Shown here one piece after another: positions 35,401-47,419 of a stretch of 64,000 bases of DNA (its first letter is position 1; every line of letters begins with the position of its first letter). Source of the DNA: Doryteuthis pealeii (taxonomy: Eukaryota > Mollusca > Cephalopoda > Myopsida > Loliginidae). Under the pieces are notes generated by a model, which was given only the letters and a program-made list of their open reading frames with translations, was not told where the DNA came from and ran no database searches. The position numbers were made by a program, and so were the translations under genes. The stretch is taken from assembly GCA_023376005.1 (NCBI GenBank), contig CM042179.1, positions 19,246,419 through 19,310,418 on the forward strand. Reading direction: 5' to 3'.

Positions 35401-36149
35401 TTTCTATTAATAGAAGATAATATCAGAATTATTTTTATATATAATGTGTCAAGTTTTGATAAGGTTTTAACATCAGGCGTTTATGAAACTTTCAATTTAG
35501 GAAAAAAAATTACGAGCTAGTATTAAAAACAAACAAAACTGTTCAGCACATGCCTGAATGGCTTTGTTTTAAAAAGATTTATGTAAAGAAGTATTTTATT
35601 TCTTGTATGTGATACAACATAAAAGGTATTTCAAGTTCAATGTGATGTTATTCATTTAAATTAATACTCTAAGTGTATACATGCAGTATTAAAATGAAGT
35701 TTAAATCTTGTGGTAAACTTTCTTTTTTTTTTAAATTTAAAACATTTTTTTAATTTTAAAAAAAAAAAAAAAAAAAATAATGATATCCATACCTAAATAA
35801 TGGGTTACAGCATAGATACATACAATTTGAGTGCAGAATCAGAAAGAACATGACTTTACATAAAAATGCCAAATTTTATCAAAATTGTTCCAAAAATAAA
35901 GAAATGCTGAAGAAATTACTGAATTTTTTGTTTTGAATTGGTCGGTGATATGATTTTTTTTTTTAACAAAATCATGTCCACTTTTGTACCCCCAATTTTG
36001 GAACTTTAAATTCTCATAACTTTTGAACCACTGGGGATATTTGCATAATTCAAACAGTTTTGAACTCCATTTACATATCTATATAACTAATGTGGTCAAA
36101 TAACAATAACCCCAAATAAAAAATAAAAATAAAATAAACTGAGAATGCT
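35401..36149 (-). mobile_element. N1 repeat, partial inverted copy 5
   Basis: The outer end (aaactgagaatgct) is at about 36136-36149, with about 750 bp inward in N1 minus orientation. It contains ttgtacccccaattttgg and cttgtatgtgatacaaca. The far end is truncated. Confidence 0.7.
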
Positions 36150-36770
36150 ATTAAGTGACAGTAATCCATTCATTAACACTTCAATTTCTGCTACATAGAA
36201 CTAGTTGTTAGTCACATTTCATCTATTGTAATCACTAAATTGTTGTAATTTCAAACCAAAACCTTTATTCAATTCATTGGGATAGACCATATAATTCATA
36301 AGAGAAATTCAGTTCTTTTTTTTTAAATTTAAAATTGCACTTTTCAATTATATTAGCAGGTGCAGGTTTTTAGTCCTACCTATTAAGGATCAATTGGACT
36401 TTGAAATAATGAAGTATAGAAAAAGGAAGAAAAAAAAAAAAAATGAAGCTAAATACCATCCGTATAATACTTAATATGCTAGAGAGCAGCATATGCTAAA
36501 AGACAACGGATACAAAAAGCTTTTTGTAAACAAATAGTGGCTGTTACAGGAATTAATGTGAATGATATCAAGGCTGGTTCAAGTTAAATATTGTGAAGAT
36601 TACAAAGTAAAAAAAATAAAAATTTTAAGAACAAGAACTGCAAATCATAAGTAACTTAATAGTGAGTCCATAGAAAAAAATGGCAAGAAAATTTAAAGCA
36701 GAGATGGGAATTTTGGCTTATAGTGGAGAAAAAGAAAAAAATTTAGTAACAAGTTCAAAATTTGTATTTA
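36150..36770. other. Unassigned AT-rich spacer
   Basis: No gene, and no repeat recognised apart from poly-A runs. Confidence 0.4.
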
Positions 36771-36886
36771 GATTTTTCAGACTGTTGTCCTCATCTTTAT
36801 TGTTATATACACACATTTCAGCCATTGTACTCTTTGGCCTTCTTTAGGTGTTTCTTGTCGAACTTGAGAACCTTCATGGGACATCA

Positions 36887-36942
36887 AACCGAACCATTTA
36901 TCTGTTCTCATTCTATTAACCAGTCATGGTTAATAGAATGAG
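36887..36942. repeat. 26-bp perfect inverted repeat in the Penelope leader
   Basis: Arms containing tctgttctcattctattaac and its complement flank the loop gtca. A third, direct copy of ggttaatagaatgagaacaa lies near 37150. Confidence 0.85.
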
Positions 36943-37009
36943 AACAGATAAAGGGTACAAGTGTTAAATTATGTTAAGTCGCATGTTATTTTCACCCACA
37001 GACAATTGA

Positions 37010-37080
37010 ACCTGCAACCTACATATGATTGTCACTTAGAACTCAACCCTTATATCTGTTGCACCATGTGTCCAACAGTT
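37010..37080 (-). repeat. tRNA-like segment in the Penelope leader
   Basis: On the minus strand, gcaggttcaattgtctg resembles a B box and an upstream tggtgcaacagatataaggg resembles an A box. A comparable segment lies at 12862-12935 in the other Penelope fragment. It is probably a SINE-like piece, not a working tRNA. Confidence 0.35.
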
Positions 37081-38420
37081 TGAAGTGACAGTCATCTGTA
37101 GGTTGAGACTTAATCCTGACTACAAGCGAAAAATAACACTTAACATTTGTACCGGGTCATGGTTAATAGAATGAGAACAATCTACCTAGTGAATTAAATA
37201 AAGGGTTCAAATCAAAGTTTCAACAACACCTGAATAAGGCCAGAAGGTACATAGGCCGAAACATGTGTATATACATACACACATATATAAACAATTTGTA
37301 AAAAAAGAAAAGAAAAAAAAAGCAGAATTGAAATATATGAAAATATTGAAAAACTTCAAAAACAAAAACAAATTAAAGTTCATTCAGGAATTAAAGATAT
37401 ACTTAAAGCTGAAGTTATATAAAAAAAAAAAAAAAAAACAAAAAAAAAACAGATATGATAAAAAAACAAGATACCTACTATTTTAAATAGTAATTTAAAA
37501 AGCACTATAAAACAATTATGCAACCACCTGGATATAATCATAAAAAAAGCTGACAAAACCAACATATTTGTTGTACTTAATAAATCAGAGTACAATTCAA
37601 AGTTACAAACAATTCTTGATGACCAAACTAAATTTAAAACATTAAATAAAAATCCTATTAACCAACTCTAGACACAAGTAAACAAACTTATAGATAATAA
37701 TGCCGATTGTGATAATATAAAAACTACAAAAAATTATTGGAGACTATAAACCTGGATATTTATATGGAACTGTAAAGATCTACAAACTTCATTACATCAC
37801 ATTTACCTACTAAATATAGTGTAAAATCCACCTATTAACTAATAAAAATACTACAAACACAAAACCTAATAAGACTATTGCATCCCTTGATGTAGAAAGT
37901 TTATTTACAAATGTACTAGTTAAAGAAACAATTGATATCATAAATATCTATAACAACCATTCTCTCCCTATTCTTAAAATTAATCCCATTATACTCCATA
38001 AATTATTAATTTGTACAACTGAAGTTTTTTACAACCATAATGGTGAAATATATACACAAATTGATAGTGTTTCTATCGGTTCAATTTGGGGCCTTACATT
38101 TTGCAATTTTTACATGTCTAATCTAGAAAACAATATTCAATGACAAAAAAAAAAAAAAAAAAAAAAAAACATCTGTGTGCGCTATGTTGATGATATATTC
38201 ATTTTAGCAGATAATATTGATGAAATCAAAATTACAAGAAACATTTCAAAATAACTGTCCTCAAATTTACTTATGAATCAAAACATAAATAATAAAATTC
38301 CTTTTCTTGATATTCTAATTGATGCAAATAATGACAATTTTAACACCTCTGTATATAAAAAAAAATACTAGTATAAATTCATGTATTCTAAATTATAAAA
38401 GTAAATGCCCACATTGATAG

Positions 38421-40417
38421 AAAATAGCTATTATAAAAAAATCTCACTAAAGAAAAAACCTGAAAAGGTTTGAGTCTAAGATTCCAGTTTTCAGTAAGAG
38501 AACAGACGAGCAATGTTGCATCCATGTCACAAATTTTCTCATAGAAAAAAATAAGAGTTTATAACATCAACAACTGTTTAAAATAGGACAGTTACAGTTG
38601 CCATCTTGATTGTTTTTTGGGTTTTTTTTTTTTTTAAATAAAGCCTTGAAGAGATCAAGTATATTCATTATTTCATTGATGGTGCACAGTGTGACAAAAA
38701 AAAAAAAAAAAACTACAAACATTTCCAGAACCTTTGTTAAACCAAAGATTTTGATGAGATAACAACTGAATTAGCTAGTTTGTGATGGTATAGAGGGTAC
38801 AGTAACAGATTGGCAGCTTGTGCATGCTCGCAGAGACCAATAACTAGTCAAATTTTGACACGTGTAGATCTGACTTCTGCTAAAATGAAGAGCATGAAAC
38901 TACATTCCTGGTATCAGAATCGATACAGACCAAAAGAGAAGCACAGGAATTGAGATTTGAGCAAAGAAATACAACTTTTTAGATATCAATATCAAAAAAG
39001 TGCATGAATATACCTACAGTTGCTGGGATTGTTCCCATAAAATGGAGAACAAATTTAAATTATAATTACATGGGACAAGTTCTTTTGTGGCAAATGTTTA
39101 GATCTAGTGATACTGATAAAATTGAAAGTACAACCAGACCAATAAGCTGTGGATGTTTTGGAGGATTTCTGAGAGATTGAAAACATTTTGCAAGTTTGCA
39201 AGAATAAATGATGTATTATATTTATGCACTTTCTTTGACATCTAAAGAAAGTTTCTAGGTTCCAGAATAATCATATCCCAATGATTATTTCTACAGTTAC
39301 GCCAACTTTTACAGAGCAAAATTTACAAATTTTTATGTCATTAAAATTTTTTAAATTCGGTGCTCTATTAAAAGAACAAGAGTCAAGCCGTCAAGTTGAA
39401 AAACTAACCAAGTATTTTTGAACATACTCTTTTCAGAAAATAGTGTTCTTTGTCCCAAATTATAAAATAAAATTAAATTAAAAAAAAATTTTAAAATATA
39501 GCTTTATGGTGTAAAATCATTATTTTCAGATCATTTTTGAGACCTTATATTTCAGGACCTAAAAACTAAAAAGATTTAGATTGTGCAGGACAAAACTTTC
39601 TTCAAAACTCATGAAAGGAATCAATTTGAAAAAAAAAATGGGTTCTATGCCATCTACATAATAATACGGGTGTTCCTAAAAAAAAAAATACGACCGTTAT
39701 CATCCTGTAACATCCTCTGGTTAAAAATGAGACTGTCCAAATGAGTCTTGTAACCTTAGCTAAAATAATGGACCATTCTGGGTTTTAAAAAAAAAAAAGG
39801 AAGTAAAAAGGACATGCTACACAGAAAAAATATAAGAAAGTGTAGGGGAAGATAAAGAGAAGGGGTGAACGCGCAGAAGCAATAATGCTAATCCGTTTCA
39901 ATCAAACAGTGAAAAAGGAAAGAAAGAAAAGTTAAATCAAGATTATACTTTTTACATATTGAACTATTTCGCAATAGTTCTTAAGTAAACATATCAAACG
40001 TTGTAATTAAGTTATCATACTGTGGTATATCCACAGGTTCTGCTAGTTAAAATATAATTGATCTAATTCATTTAAGATTAGGAAAAAAAATCCTCTAACA
40101 ATAGAAATCAATGAAATTTTTATAGTTAGTTTCTTGAAAGAAATATGAAAACCTTTTGTATTACTTTAAAATGAATTTTAACATTAAAGAAAAGGTATCC
40201 ACACTAAGATATTTTCTAAACTAGCTAAACTTTAGTATTTAAATGTTTAAATTTAATCAAAAATTGATTAATACCAATTGACTAATTATATCATTAAATG
40301 TTTATTTGATTTGGTTATTCTTTAACCTTTATAATGTTTACAGATTCTTTTTTAATAAGTTTCATTATAAATAATGGTAATCTTTGTAAATATATGTATG
40401 TAGGTGTTTAACCAGCA
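38421..40417. other. AT-rich stretch with one coding-like patch, unassigned
   Basis: No element was identified. A less AT-rich patch at about 38830-38960 reads QILTRVDLTSAKMKSMKLHS on the plus strand and ends in a stop. I do not recognise it. The remainder has poly-A runs only. Confidence 0.3.
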
Positions 40418-40614
40418 TACTAGGGTGGGCTGAAAAGTTTATATGATGAGGTCATCTGCTGTTGATGACTTGATCAATGGGATATAATCACTGCAACATT
40501 GATTAAATAAATTTGTGGACCACAAGAGGGACTATGTTTAAAAATAAACATCTTTTGGTTGCATTCCTTAAGAGTACTTTGGACAGCCTATGAACTCTTA
40601 AGCTAACCCTTATA
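40418..40614 (+). mobile_element. Deleted mariner-like element (about 197 bp)
   Basis: The ends tactagggtgggctgaaaag and the complement of agctaacccttata match those of the 27701-28797 relic. The internal text (ctgctgttgatgactt, then a gtggaccacaag block) matches only its 3' part. It is an internal-deletion derivative of the same or a close family. Confidence 0.75.
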
Positions 40615-41501
40615 AACTCAGATCATTTTCAGAAATCTTAATTTAAAGTTAATAAAAATAAATGCTTGCTTTTATCCGACTTCTAACCACAAACCTGTTA
40701 CTTTGGTAGGTTATATACACTATTTCTATCATATCTTGTTTGTTAACTTTATGGTTTGATTACAAGTCTGATACAGACATTTTCATTAACTTTATTTCTA
40801 ATTAACATATTGCATTTTAAGAAACTTGTTGCATATTCCATGATTTTTTTGAGCATTTATATGTTTATTAAACACTCATAGGTGTATGTCAACTTGACAT
40901 TTAAACAAATAGATTTCACAAGAGCACAATGTCTGAGACTTGTTACTTTTAGTTTATGTCTAGAATGGTTTCAAATTATTTTTCCAAAAACAAATCAAGT
41001 TAGACTATTTTAATTACTGTTTAAAATAAGACTCAAGATCCTTGCATTTCAAATAAAATGCTAAATTGAAATAATCATATCAAAATAAAAATTTTAAAAA
41101 TTGATTTGGGGACAGTCTATATTTCTTTTGAAATGATTCCAGGATGGGTGTTAAAAATAAAATAAAATTTCATCTGGAGCAGTTTTTTTTTGTTTTTTTG
41201 AATTAAAAAAAATCTTGAATATCATTTATATAATTATTCAAAAAAAAAAAAAAAAAAAAAAAAAAATTCTCTTGGTAATTCACATCTTATGCCAAATTAA
41301 TTTTTTTCAAGTTTTTTATTAACAGAAATGAAGTTTAGTTATGCATTCAACATCTTAAAAGTTACAAATCAAGGTCAGAATTAATTTAGTAATAGCTCAT
41401 TTGAAAATAAACTCCAGGCATGTTTTATTCTTTGCATGAAAATTTAAAACTAGAATAGGTTTCTTTTTCCTTGTTATTTAGGAAAAACAAGTATTACTCA
41501 C

Positions 41502-41654
41502 TTTTGGAGGGTTAAATGGATAAGTCTCTGGAATTTTTATTTCCAGCTGAAATTTTCCTCCTTCATAAGGAGTCTCTGGTGGTCCAGCTATTTCACCTTT
41601 CAGCTCATTGAATTTATCATTAACTAATTCCACTTTGATACGACATCTTTCAAC
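41502..41654 (-). CDS. UBE2K: UBE2K exon 2 (E2 core, N-terminal half)
   Basis: 51 codons in phase 0, bordered by an acceptor (tttctttcttgcag) and a donor (gtgagt). It reads VERCRIKVELVNDKFNELKG, then EIAGPPETPYEGGKFQLEIK, then IPETYPFNPPK. These are beta strands 1-3 of the UBC fold with the family-diagnostic PETPYEGG and ETYPFNPPK. Both borders coincide with the vertebrate UBE2K exon 2. The enzyme builds Lys48-linked ubiquitin chains. The catalytic Cys lies in exon 3, which I could not find downstream (at lower coordinates) on this strand. Confidence 0.93.
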
Positions 41655-42143
41655 CTGCAAGAAAGAAAAAGCTTTTCATTAAAATATACAATAACATAAA
41701 TATACTCCAAGAAGAATACAGAAAGTTTGTTTTTTTATAATAAATTGACACCTTTATTCGGGTGCCTGGAACATTTTCCACTTTTGAGTGTTTGAAACAA
41801 ACTAAATCCAGGATATCAAGAGATGATTTTCAAAATAAGCAAGTGTACCAACTTGGAAGAATGACAATCTTCCTCTTGCTATATGATCATGTGCTAGACA
41901 GTTTAGTAATTATTTATAGATTTTTCAAGCACAGTATTTTTATACACTTTATGACCTTAAGCATTTAATACAATATCCACTTCCCATAGAATCAATTTTT
42001 ATTAAGGAATTCTAAATTTATTTATTTCAGTAATCCCATTTTGATATCTAAATAGTTATGAATCATATTAGGGTGAAAAGTTAACATTTCATTTTCAAAA
42101 CAAAAATATTTTAACTGAATACTACATTCTCCTTAAAAGGTGA

Positions 42144-42358
42144 AACAGATTGCTTTGTAGAGTTGTAAGTTAATCTTTTCTTTTTCTTAATTTTTTAAAA
42201 ACTGTCAGTTACACCAATGGTTCATTTATGTAACAAATATATTTTAAAAATATGATTTTTTTAAAATTCATTAGTTACATAAAGGAACCATTGGTGTAAC
42301 TGACAGTTTTTAAAAATTAAGAAAAATATTAACTTACAACTCTACAAAGCAATCTGTT
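42144..42358. mobile_element. Foldback element in UBE2K intron 1 (a)
   Basis: Arms of about 88 bp (42144-42232 and 42272-42358) are almost perfect complements. Both carry acagattgctttgtagagtt and gtcagttacaccaatggttc or their complements. The spacer is about 40 bp. Confidence 0.85.
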
Positions 42359-42529
42359 GATTCTTTAATGTTTGGTATACTATATGTCATACCTGAAAGA
42401 TCTTTTATTCCATTAAGAACTTAGAATGGTAAAATACCAATACTTATAAAGTATTAAAAACAATGACAGTCTTCTTTTTTTCAACTCTTAATGTCATAGT
42501 ACTTTTGTAAAAAAAAAAAAAAAAATTAA

Positions 42530-42729
42530 AAAAATTGTAGGAAATCTTAATCTGTTGGATATGAAACATCAGCTATATCATCTCATGATATTGAAGATGC
42601 TTGCCAGTAAGTGATGGAACATGGATAACCAGTTTTAGCAATTACTTACTGGCAAGTATCTTCAAGAATATGGGATGACATATTTGATATGTTTTATAGC
42701 TAAAAGATTTGGATTTCCTACAATTTTTT
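42530..42729. mobile_element. Foldback element in UBE2K intron 1 (b)
   Basis: Imperfect arms: the outer ends are aaaaattgtaggaaatc and its complement near 42712-42729, and the inner blocks are gatgcttgccagtaagt and acttactggcaagtatc. Confidence 0.75.
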
Positions 42730-43732
42730 GTTTATACAAAAATACTATATCAAGTTGAATTTAAAATAAAAAAAACAAAAAAAAAAACAATACCCCTGCA
42801 TAAAAAAAGTTAATTACCCATGCATAAGAAAAAGTCAAGCTATTGCCAGTAAAAATAACTTTCTAATATATATATTAAAGTCAAATCGTTACAAAAATAT
42901 TTGATTGTCAGAATAAGACAAATGGTATTAAATCAAAACTTTTCTTGAAAAAGGATTTTTTTTAAATCGTGCAATTAGGTCCGTGTGATACTACTAATGC
43001 AGAGATTGGAGCTACCATGACTTCTGATAGTGCTTTAGTTTCAGTAGCAACTAGGTTTATTCTTTATTTAGTTTAAACATTTTAGGGAAAAGATGTATAA
43101 ATATATTCTACAAAGGTAATCAGAAATCTGCAAAAAAATAAACATTATCTGTAATTTATCTACAGTGTAATGTTAGATACCTGTTTAAAGTATTAAGAAA
43201 TTTTAAAGACATGTTACAAATATTTTACAAAAGTGATTGCATGTAGCATTATGTATAACAGAATTAACTATTAGCATTTTTATCAATCCTACCATATAAC
43301 TAAGTCTTATTTTTTAGTTTTAAGTGAAAAGTTAATTTGCCATTATTATTCACTGGATTTTTACTGACTTTCAGATCTTATACATAAAAACTTTAGATTA
43401 AAATTAAGATTTGTCTTTTGCAAATTTATTGGGAATCAATTCTCAAATTAATTTTTTTTACTTCCAAATTACAAAACTTAACATTCCTTATTTGGTCAAT
43501 AAGTTAGTTGTGGTAAGGTTTTCTAGACTGTAGATATTTAGTATTTTTGGCTTATTTTCATCATTAATTGTACAATGCTTATTGAAACAATTGTTTTCAT
43601 AAACTTTTATGATCCATTACAATATACAATAATATTACACTCAAACTTATTTACATCTGATTCACCAAAATTTCCTATTAGAAAAACAAATCAGGTGAAT
43701 TTTAATGGTTTTAAAGGTGATCCAAAATCAAT

Positions 43733-43921
43733 AAACATTTAAAGTATTTTTCCTGGGGCCGGATTGACAATTTTATAAAAGTTGACCCCCCCCTTTTGGC
43801 ACAAAGTTATAAGGAGTTAAATAATACTGAAAAGTATTATAACTCCATATAACTTTACCAAAAGGGGGTGAACTTTTATAAAACTGTCAATCCGACCTCA
43901 GGTAAAATACTTTAAATGTTT
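43733..43921. mobile_element. Foldback element in UBE2K intron 1 (c)
   Basis: Arms of about 85 bp from aaacatttaaagtattttt to its complement. They include a gtcaatccg / cggattgac pair and a C-run/G-run pair. A short loop near 43830-43842 separates them. Confidence 0.85.
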
Positions 43922-43942
43922 GTTGTGCAAAGCTAGGTTATT

Positions 43943-44033
<91 letters not shown>

Positions 44034-47000
44034 TCTGAAGCAGAAAGGCTAGGGAATTAATCGAAACATGTCCTTTTAATCATTTTTTTTAACTGGCATC
44101 TATTGTCAAAATGTGTCAACATTATGACAATTCTTTAAAATTGTTGTAAAAATAGTCTTTATACCAACCTAGTAAAAGAAAAGTCGAAATTTTTTTCCAC
44201 TTCTATATTTTCCCTTGTAAATATAAACATTTCCCTCGTTATGTTCTTTTTATTTTACGTTTCTGCCACGTACCCTCCGGCCTTCATATACGAGGGAAAT
44301 AGTCAAATTAATTGCAAGTAGAAAAATATCTAAAAACAGTCTAACAATACAAACTAGAAAGTTTATAAAAATGCATTTTTTTTTTTTTTGCAAAATAGCT
44401 GGTGTACAATTTCTTTATCAAACTTTAGAAATTAGAAAGTCAATACTCGAAAACTTAGAGCGATCTTAATTTTCGAAAACTTCTGTTCATATTTACAAAC
44501 CAGAAGTTTAAGAGCTGCTTAAACAAATTCTAACAGATCACACACATTACAAATTTGATAAGCAACACTTTCGATAATTTTTGGTATATATTTTCGGGTT
44601 AAAATATTTAAAAAAATGAAAAACTAAATTAAGGAATTAATGTTAAATGGAAAATAGACACTTCAAAGTTTGTTATTAAAAATAGATTTAAAACTCTTGA
44701 AAACTAGCAAAGTCATAAGATACTTAGTTAATACTTTTTTAAGTCCAATAATTGCATCATAGCGACTATGAGAAAAAGCATTAGTGTTGTCAACAGACTG
44801 TTGAACTTGTTTTTCACTTGAATCTTGTGTATTTAAATTTTTTTAAATTAAACAAATGCCCGTATTTGTCTAGGTTTTTCCCGGTATTTGAAATGTCGAC
44901 ACAAAAGATGCGTATATATGATGCAAATTATTATACAATCTAACTCGAATTTGTCACTACTACGTGTCATAGGAGGTATTATGCTACAGATATTTTTGAA
45001 GACAAAAATAGAAGAAATGTTAATAGTTGGGAGGGGGGCTTTCATTCAGCATCATAGTAACAGTTTTGATGAGAAATTTCAACAATAATGGAGTACTTAG
45101 TTTAGATATGCCAGATTGTAAATGTATTTTTTTTTCTGTGTTTAATAAGTTAGACACTCAGCAATTAAACGGTTACACAGTCAATCAGGATGTCTATACC
45201 TAAAGTAACAAAAAATACAATCCTGTACCTTCGCAACGAATAGGAACATTTCTAGAACATTGCAAATTTTCAAAACTTAAAGAATGAAAAGCAGCAAATC
45301 AATTTTAATATAACGATTTTATTGGTTAAAAATAAAGAGTGTTTACTTTAGACAACGTAAAAAATAAAAAATAAACCTTAAATCCAAGGACAACGTAAAC
45401 TTAAACTGATATTTGAGACTGACAAATAGCTATGAATGTATGTGTTGTATACACAAATTAACCTGATGGCTTAATTTTCATCATGGGGCAAAGACAAAAA
45501 TTCCTTAGAGCGAAAGATGACACTAAATTCAAGGAAAACAAAAATAAGGGGAAAATAAATACAACGCGCCATTAAACACTTTCGTATTTTTGAATTAGTG
45601 TAATCCTGTAACAAGGGCAGCCATACATATCCAAACTGACGCATACAATAAACTGGGTTAAAAAAATTTTTTAAAGTAAATTACGAAAGAAAGAAAAAAA
45701 AAGGGGGGTATCCGAGTTCGATACTACCCACAAAATTTACATAAAGTTAGTGTTATTGACTGAATAGAGTTCCAATATTAATTGAAACAAAAAGGATTCA
45801 AAGTAGGGGTATTTTACTTTTCAACTATATAATTGGTTTTACTCAGAATTAAAAGTTGTACTTGTTATACAGATTATTTTGCTTTCTCGGATATATTTAT
45901 AATATTCAACTAAGTTTTTTATGATTTGACAAGGAGGACAAGAAAAATCCGGTTCCTCGCCCTCAAATAAAGATGTCCTCCGCTTTAAAAATACTTTTTA
46001 AACATCAGTTTTAGAACAGGAGGTTTATTAAAAGGTAAGCACAGAAACGGGCAAATTTTAGTGAAAAATAAATGTAAAAGTATAATCTAATTAGGTGTTT
46101 ATACGAATGTACGGTTTTTAAGTAGTAAAATGTGGTCGGGTAAGTTTGGAATTTTAATTAAAAAAAAAGAATTTAATAAAATAAAACGACTATTTAAAAT
46201 GAACTAATAGCTAAGTTTTAATGTTTATTTCGATTATTTAATAAATTGCATATTTCTACAGCCTACTTGGGCGGATATAAGAGCATATAAAATCGGGGAT
46301 CAATTTATTAGTTTCGATCAATTACAAACTACTCCCTCAGTTTCTAACCGTTTCAAATCTGCGTTAAAGTTGTTTTTATGTGAAATATCTAAGTAATTCA
46401 GTAGGTAAATTAAGTATTTAGTCGTGACATTTGAGACTTTTCTTATTTTAGCGTCTATGAACAGACGTCTTAAGTAAATAATAGATAATACACGATTGAA
46501 TGAGTAGACCGTTAAAATATTGTTTATAACTTTCATAGCAACCTTTTACGCGTATATTTTTTCATACAGTAAGAAATTAGTGTTGAATTGTTTAGTACAA
46601 CGAGGATTAAACATTAGAAAGGGGGGAAAAAAATCAAATTAATACCAAGGGAACAGAACTCAAATAGACCAAACTGTTTTTTTATATAAAAAATAAGAAA
46701 AAAAACTGGTATATGAGCTGTAACTGCGACAATTTGTTAGAAAAATGGGTACTGTAAACGACTTTGAATCATTTCCCAATTCGGTTTCTATGTATTGATA
46801 AGTTCTTACCAATACATAGAAACAGTTTTTGTTTTATTTATTTTTTTGTTTTGTTTGATGTCTGGCTAGAGTTTAACCACAGTAAAATAATGTTTTATAA
46901 CAACGGACAGACTGACTTGAGTATGACCAGCAGCAAGTGTAGAATTTCAATGTTCAGTAAAGCACATTCACATGCTTTTAAAAGATTTAGCTTGAATAAC

Positions 47001-47180
47001 GGAGAAATTGAAAGTAATAGAAACTTGTTAATACCAAAAAATGCATCATTAGTGTTCAAGGCATTAGAAGTTACAATATAAACATTAAACGGTACTGTAG
47101 GTTTGAGTGTTCACTTGACAGAGCTTAGAGTTGCACGCATAACACTAGGCGGGGAGGGCAAACATACACAACATTTTTAC

Positions 47181-47240
47181 CTCTTCACTTCGAATAACTT
47201 CTCGGAATTCTCGTCTTATTCGCTGCTCGGCAATTGCCAT
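47181..47240 (-). CDS. UBE2K: UBE2K exon 1 coding part with start codon
   Basis: ATG (47240-47238, context atcaATGG) opens MAIAEQRIRREFREVIRSEE and ends at a consensus donor (gag|gtaaaaat). The 20 residues are the N-terminal helix of E2-25K. They join exon 2 in phase 0, giving SEE-VERC where vertebrates have SEE-TSKN. The 5' UTR would run to higher coordinates, through a poly-T (poly-A in the mRNA) tract at 47306-47341. Confidence 0.93.
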
Positions 47241-47302
47241 TGATAAAGATTACTGATCTGTCGCGAAAACGAAACTAGCAATTTCACCTGTCTCTAGCTG
47301 AC

Positions 47303-47333
<31 letters not shown>

Positions 47334-47388
47334 TTTTTTCCTTCAAACTTCGAGTCGTCGCACTTGTCTGCTAGAAAAAGTAATCATA

Positions 47389-47416
47389 ACTTCCGACTCC
47401 AGACTTGCACATGCGC
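47389..47416 (-). promoter_or_regulatory. ETS-like and NRF1-like sites upstream of UBE2K
   Basis: On the minus strand, gcgcatgtgc (47416-47407) is one base from the NRF1 core GCGCATGCGC, and cggaagt (47395-47389) is an ETS core. They lie 150-180 bp upstream of the ATG, with no TATA box. This combination is common at housekeeping promoters. Function is inferred from motifs only. Confidence 0.4.
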
Positions 47417-47419
47417 TGC

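Larger units (their letters stand above)
36771..38420 (+). mobile_element. Penelope-like element relic with RT
   Basis: The leader (36771-37262) carries pseudo-LTR blocks in both orientations: ggccttctttaggtgtttct near 36837, and cacctgaataaggccagaag followed by ggccgaaac near 37227-37262. Penelope RT text follows. Pieces: IIKKADKTNIFVVLNKSEYN (about 37530-37590), GYLYGTVKIYK, KTIASLDVESLFTNVLVKET (about 37874-37930), CTTEVFYNHNGEIYTQIDSV (about 38015-38075), ICVRYVDDIFILADNIDEIK (about 38171-38230, catalytic YVDD intact) and NNKIPFLDILIDANNDNF. No GIY-YIG endonuclease was found. An A24 run and frameshifts interrupt it. Confidence 0.85.
41655..47180 (-). other. UBE2K: UBE2K intron 1, 5.5 kb, phase 0
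   Basis: Bounded by donor gt (47180-47179, minus strand) and acceptor ag (41656-41655). It contains three foldback elements and a compound (TA)n(TG)n tract at about 43950-44030. No other coding exon is convincing. Confidence 0.85.

Noticed and set aside
46318..46536. 72-codon minus-strand ORF in UBE2K intron 1
   Set aside because: No recognisable domain, AT-driven composition, no flanking splice signals considered convincing.
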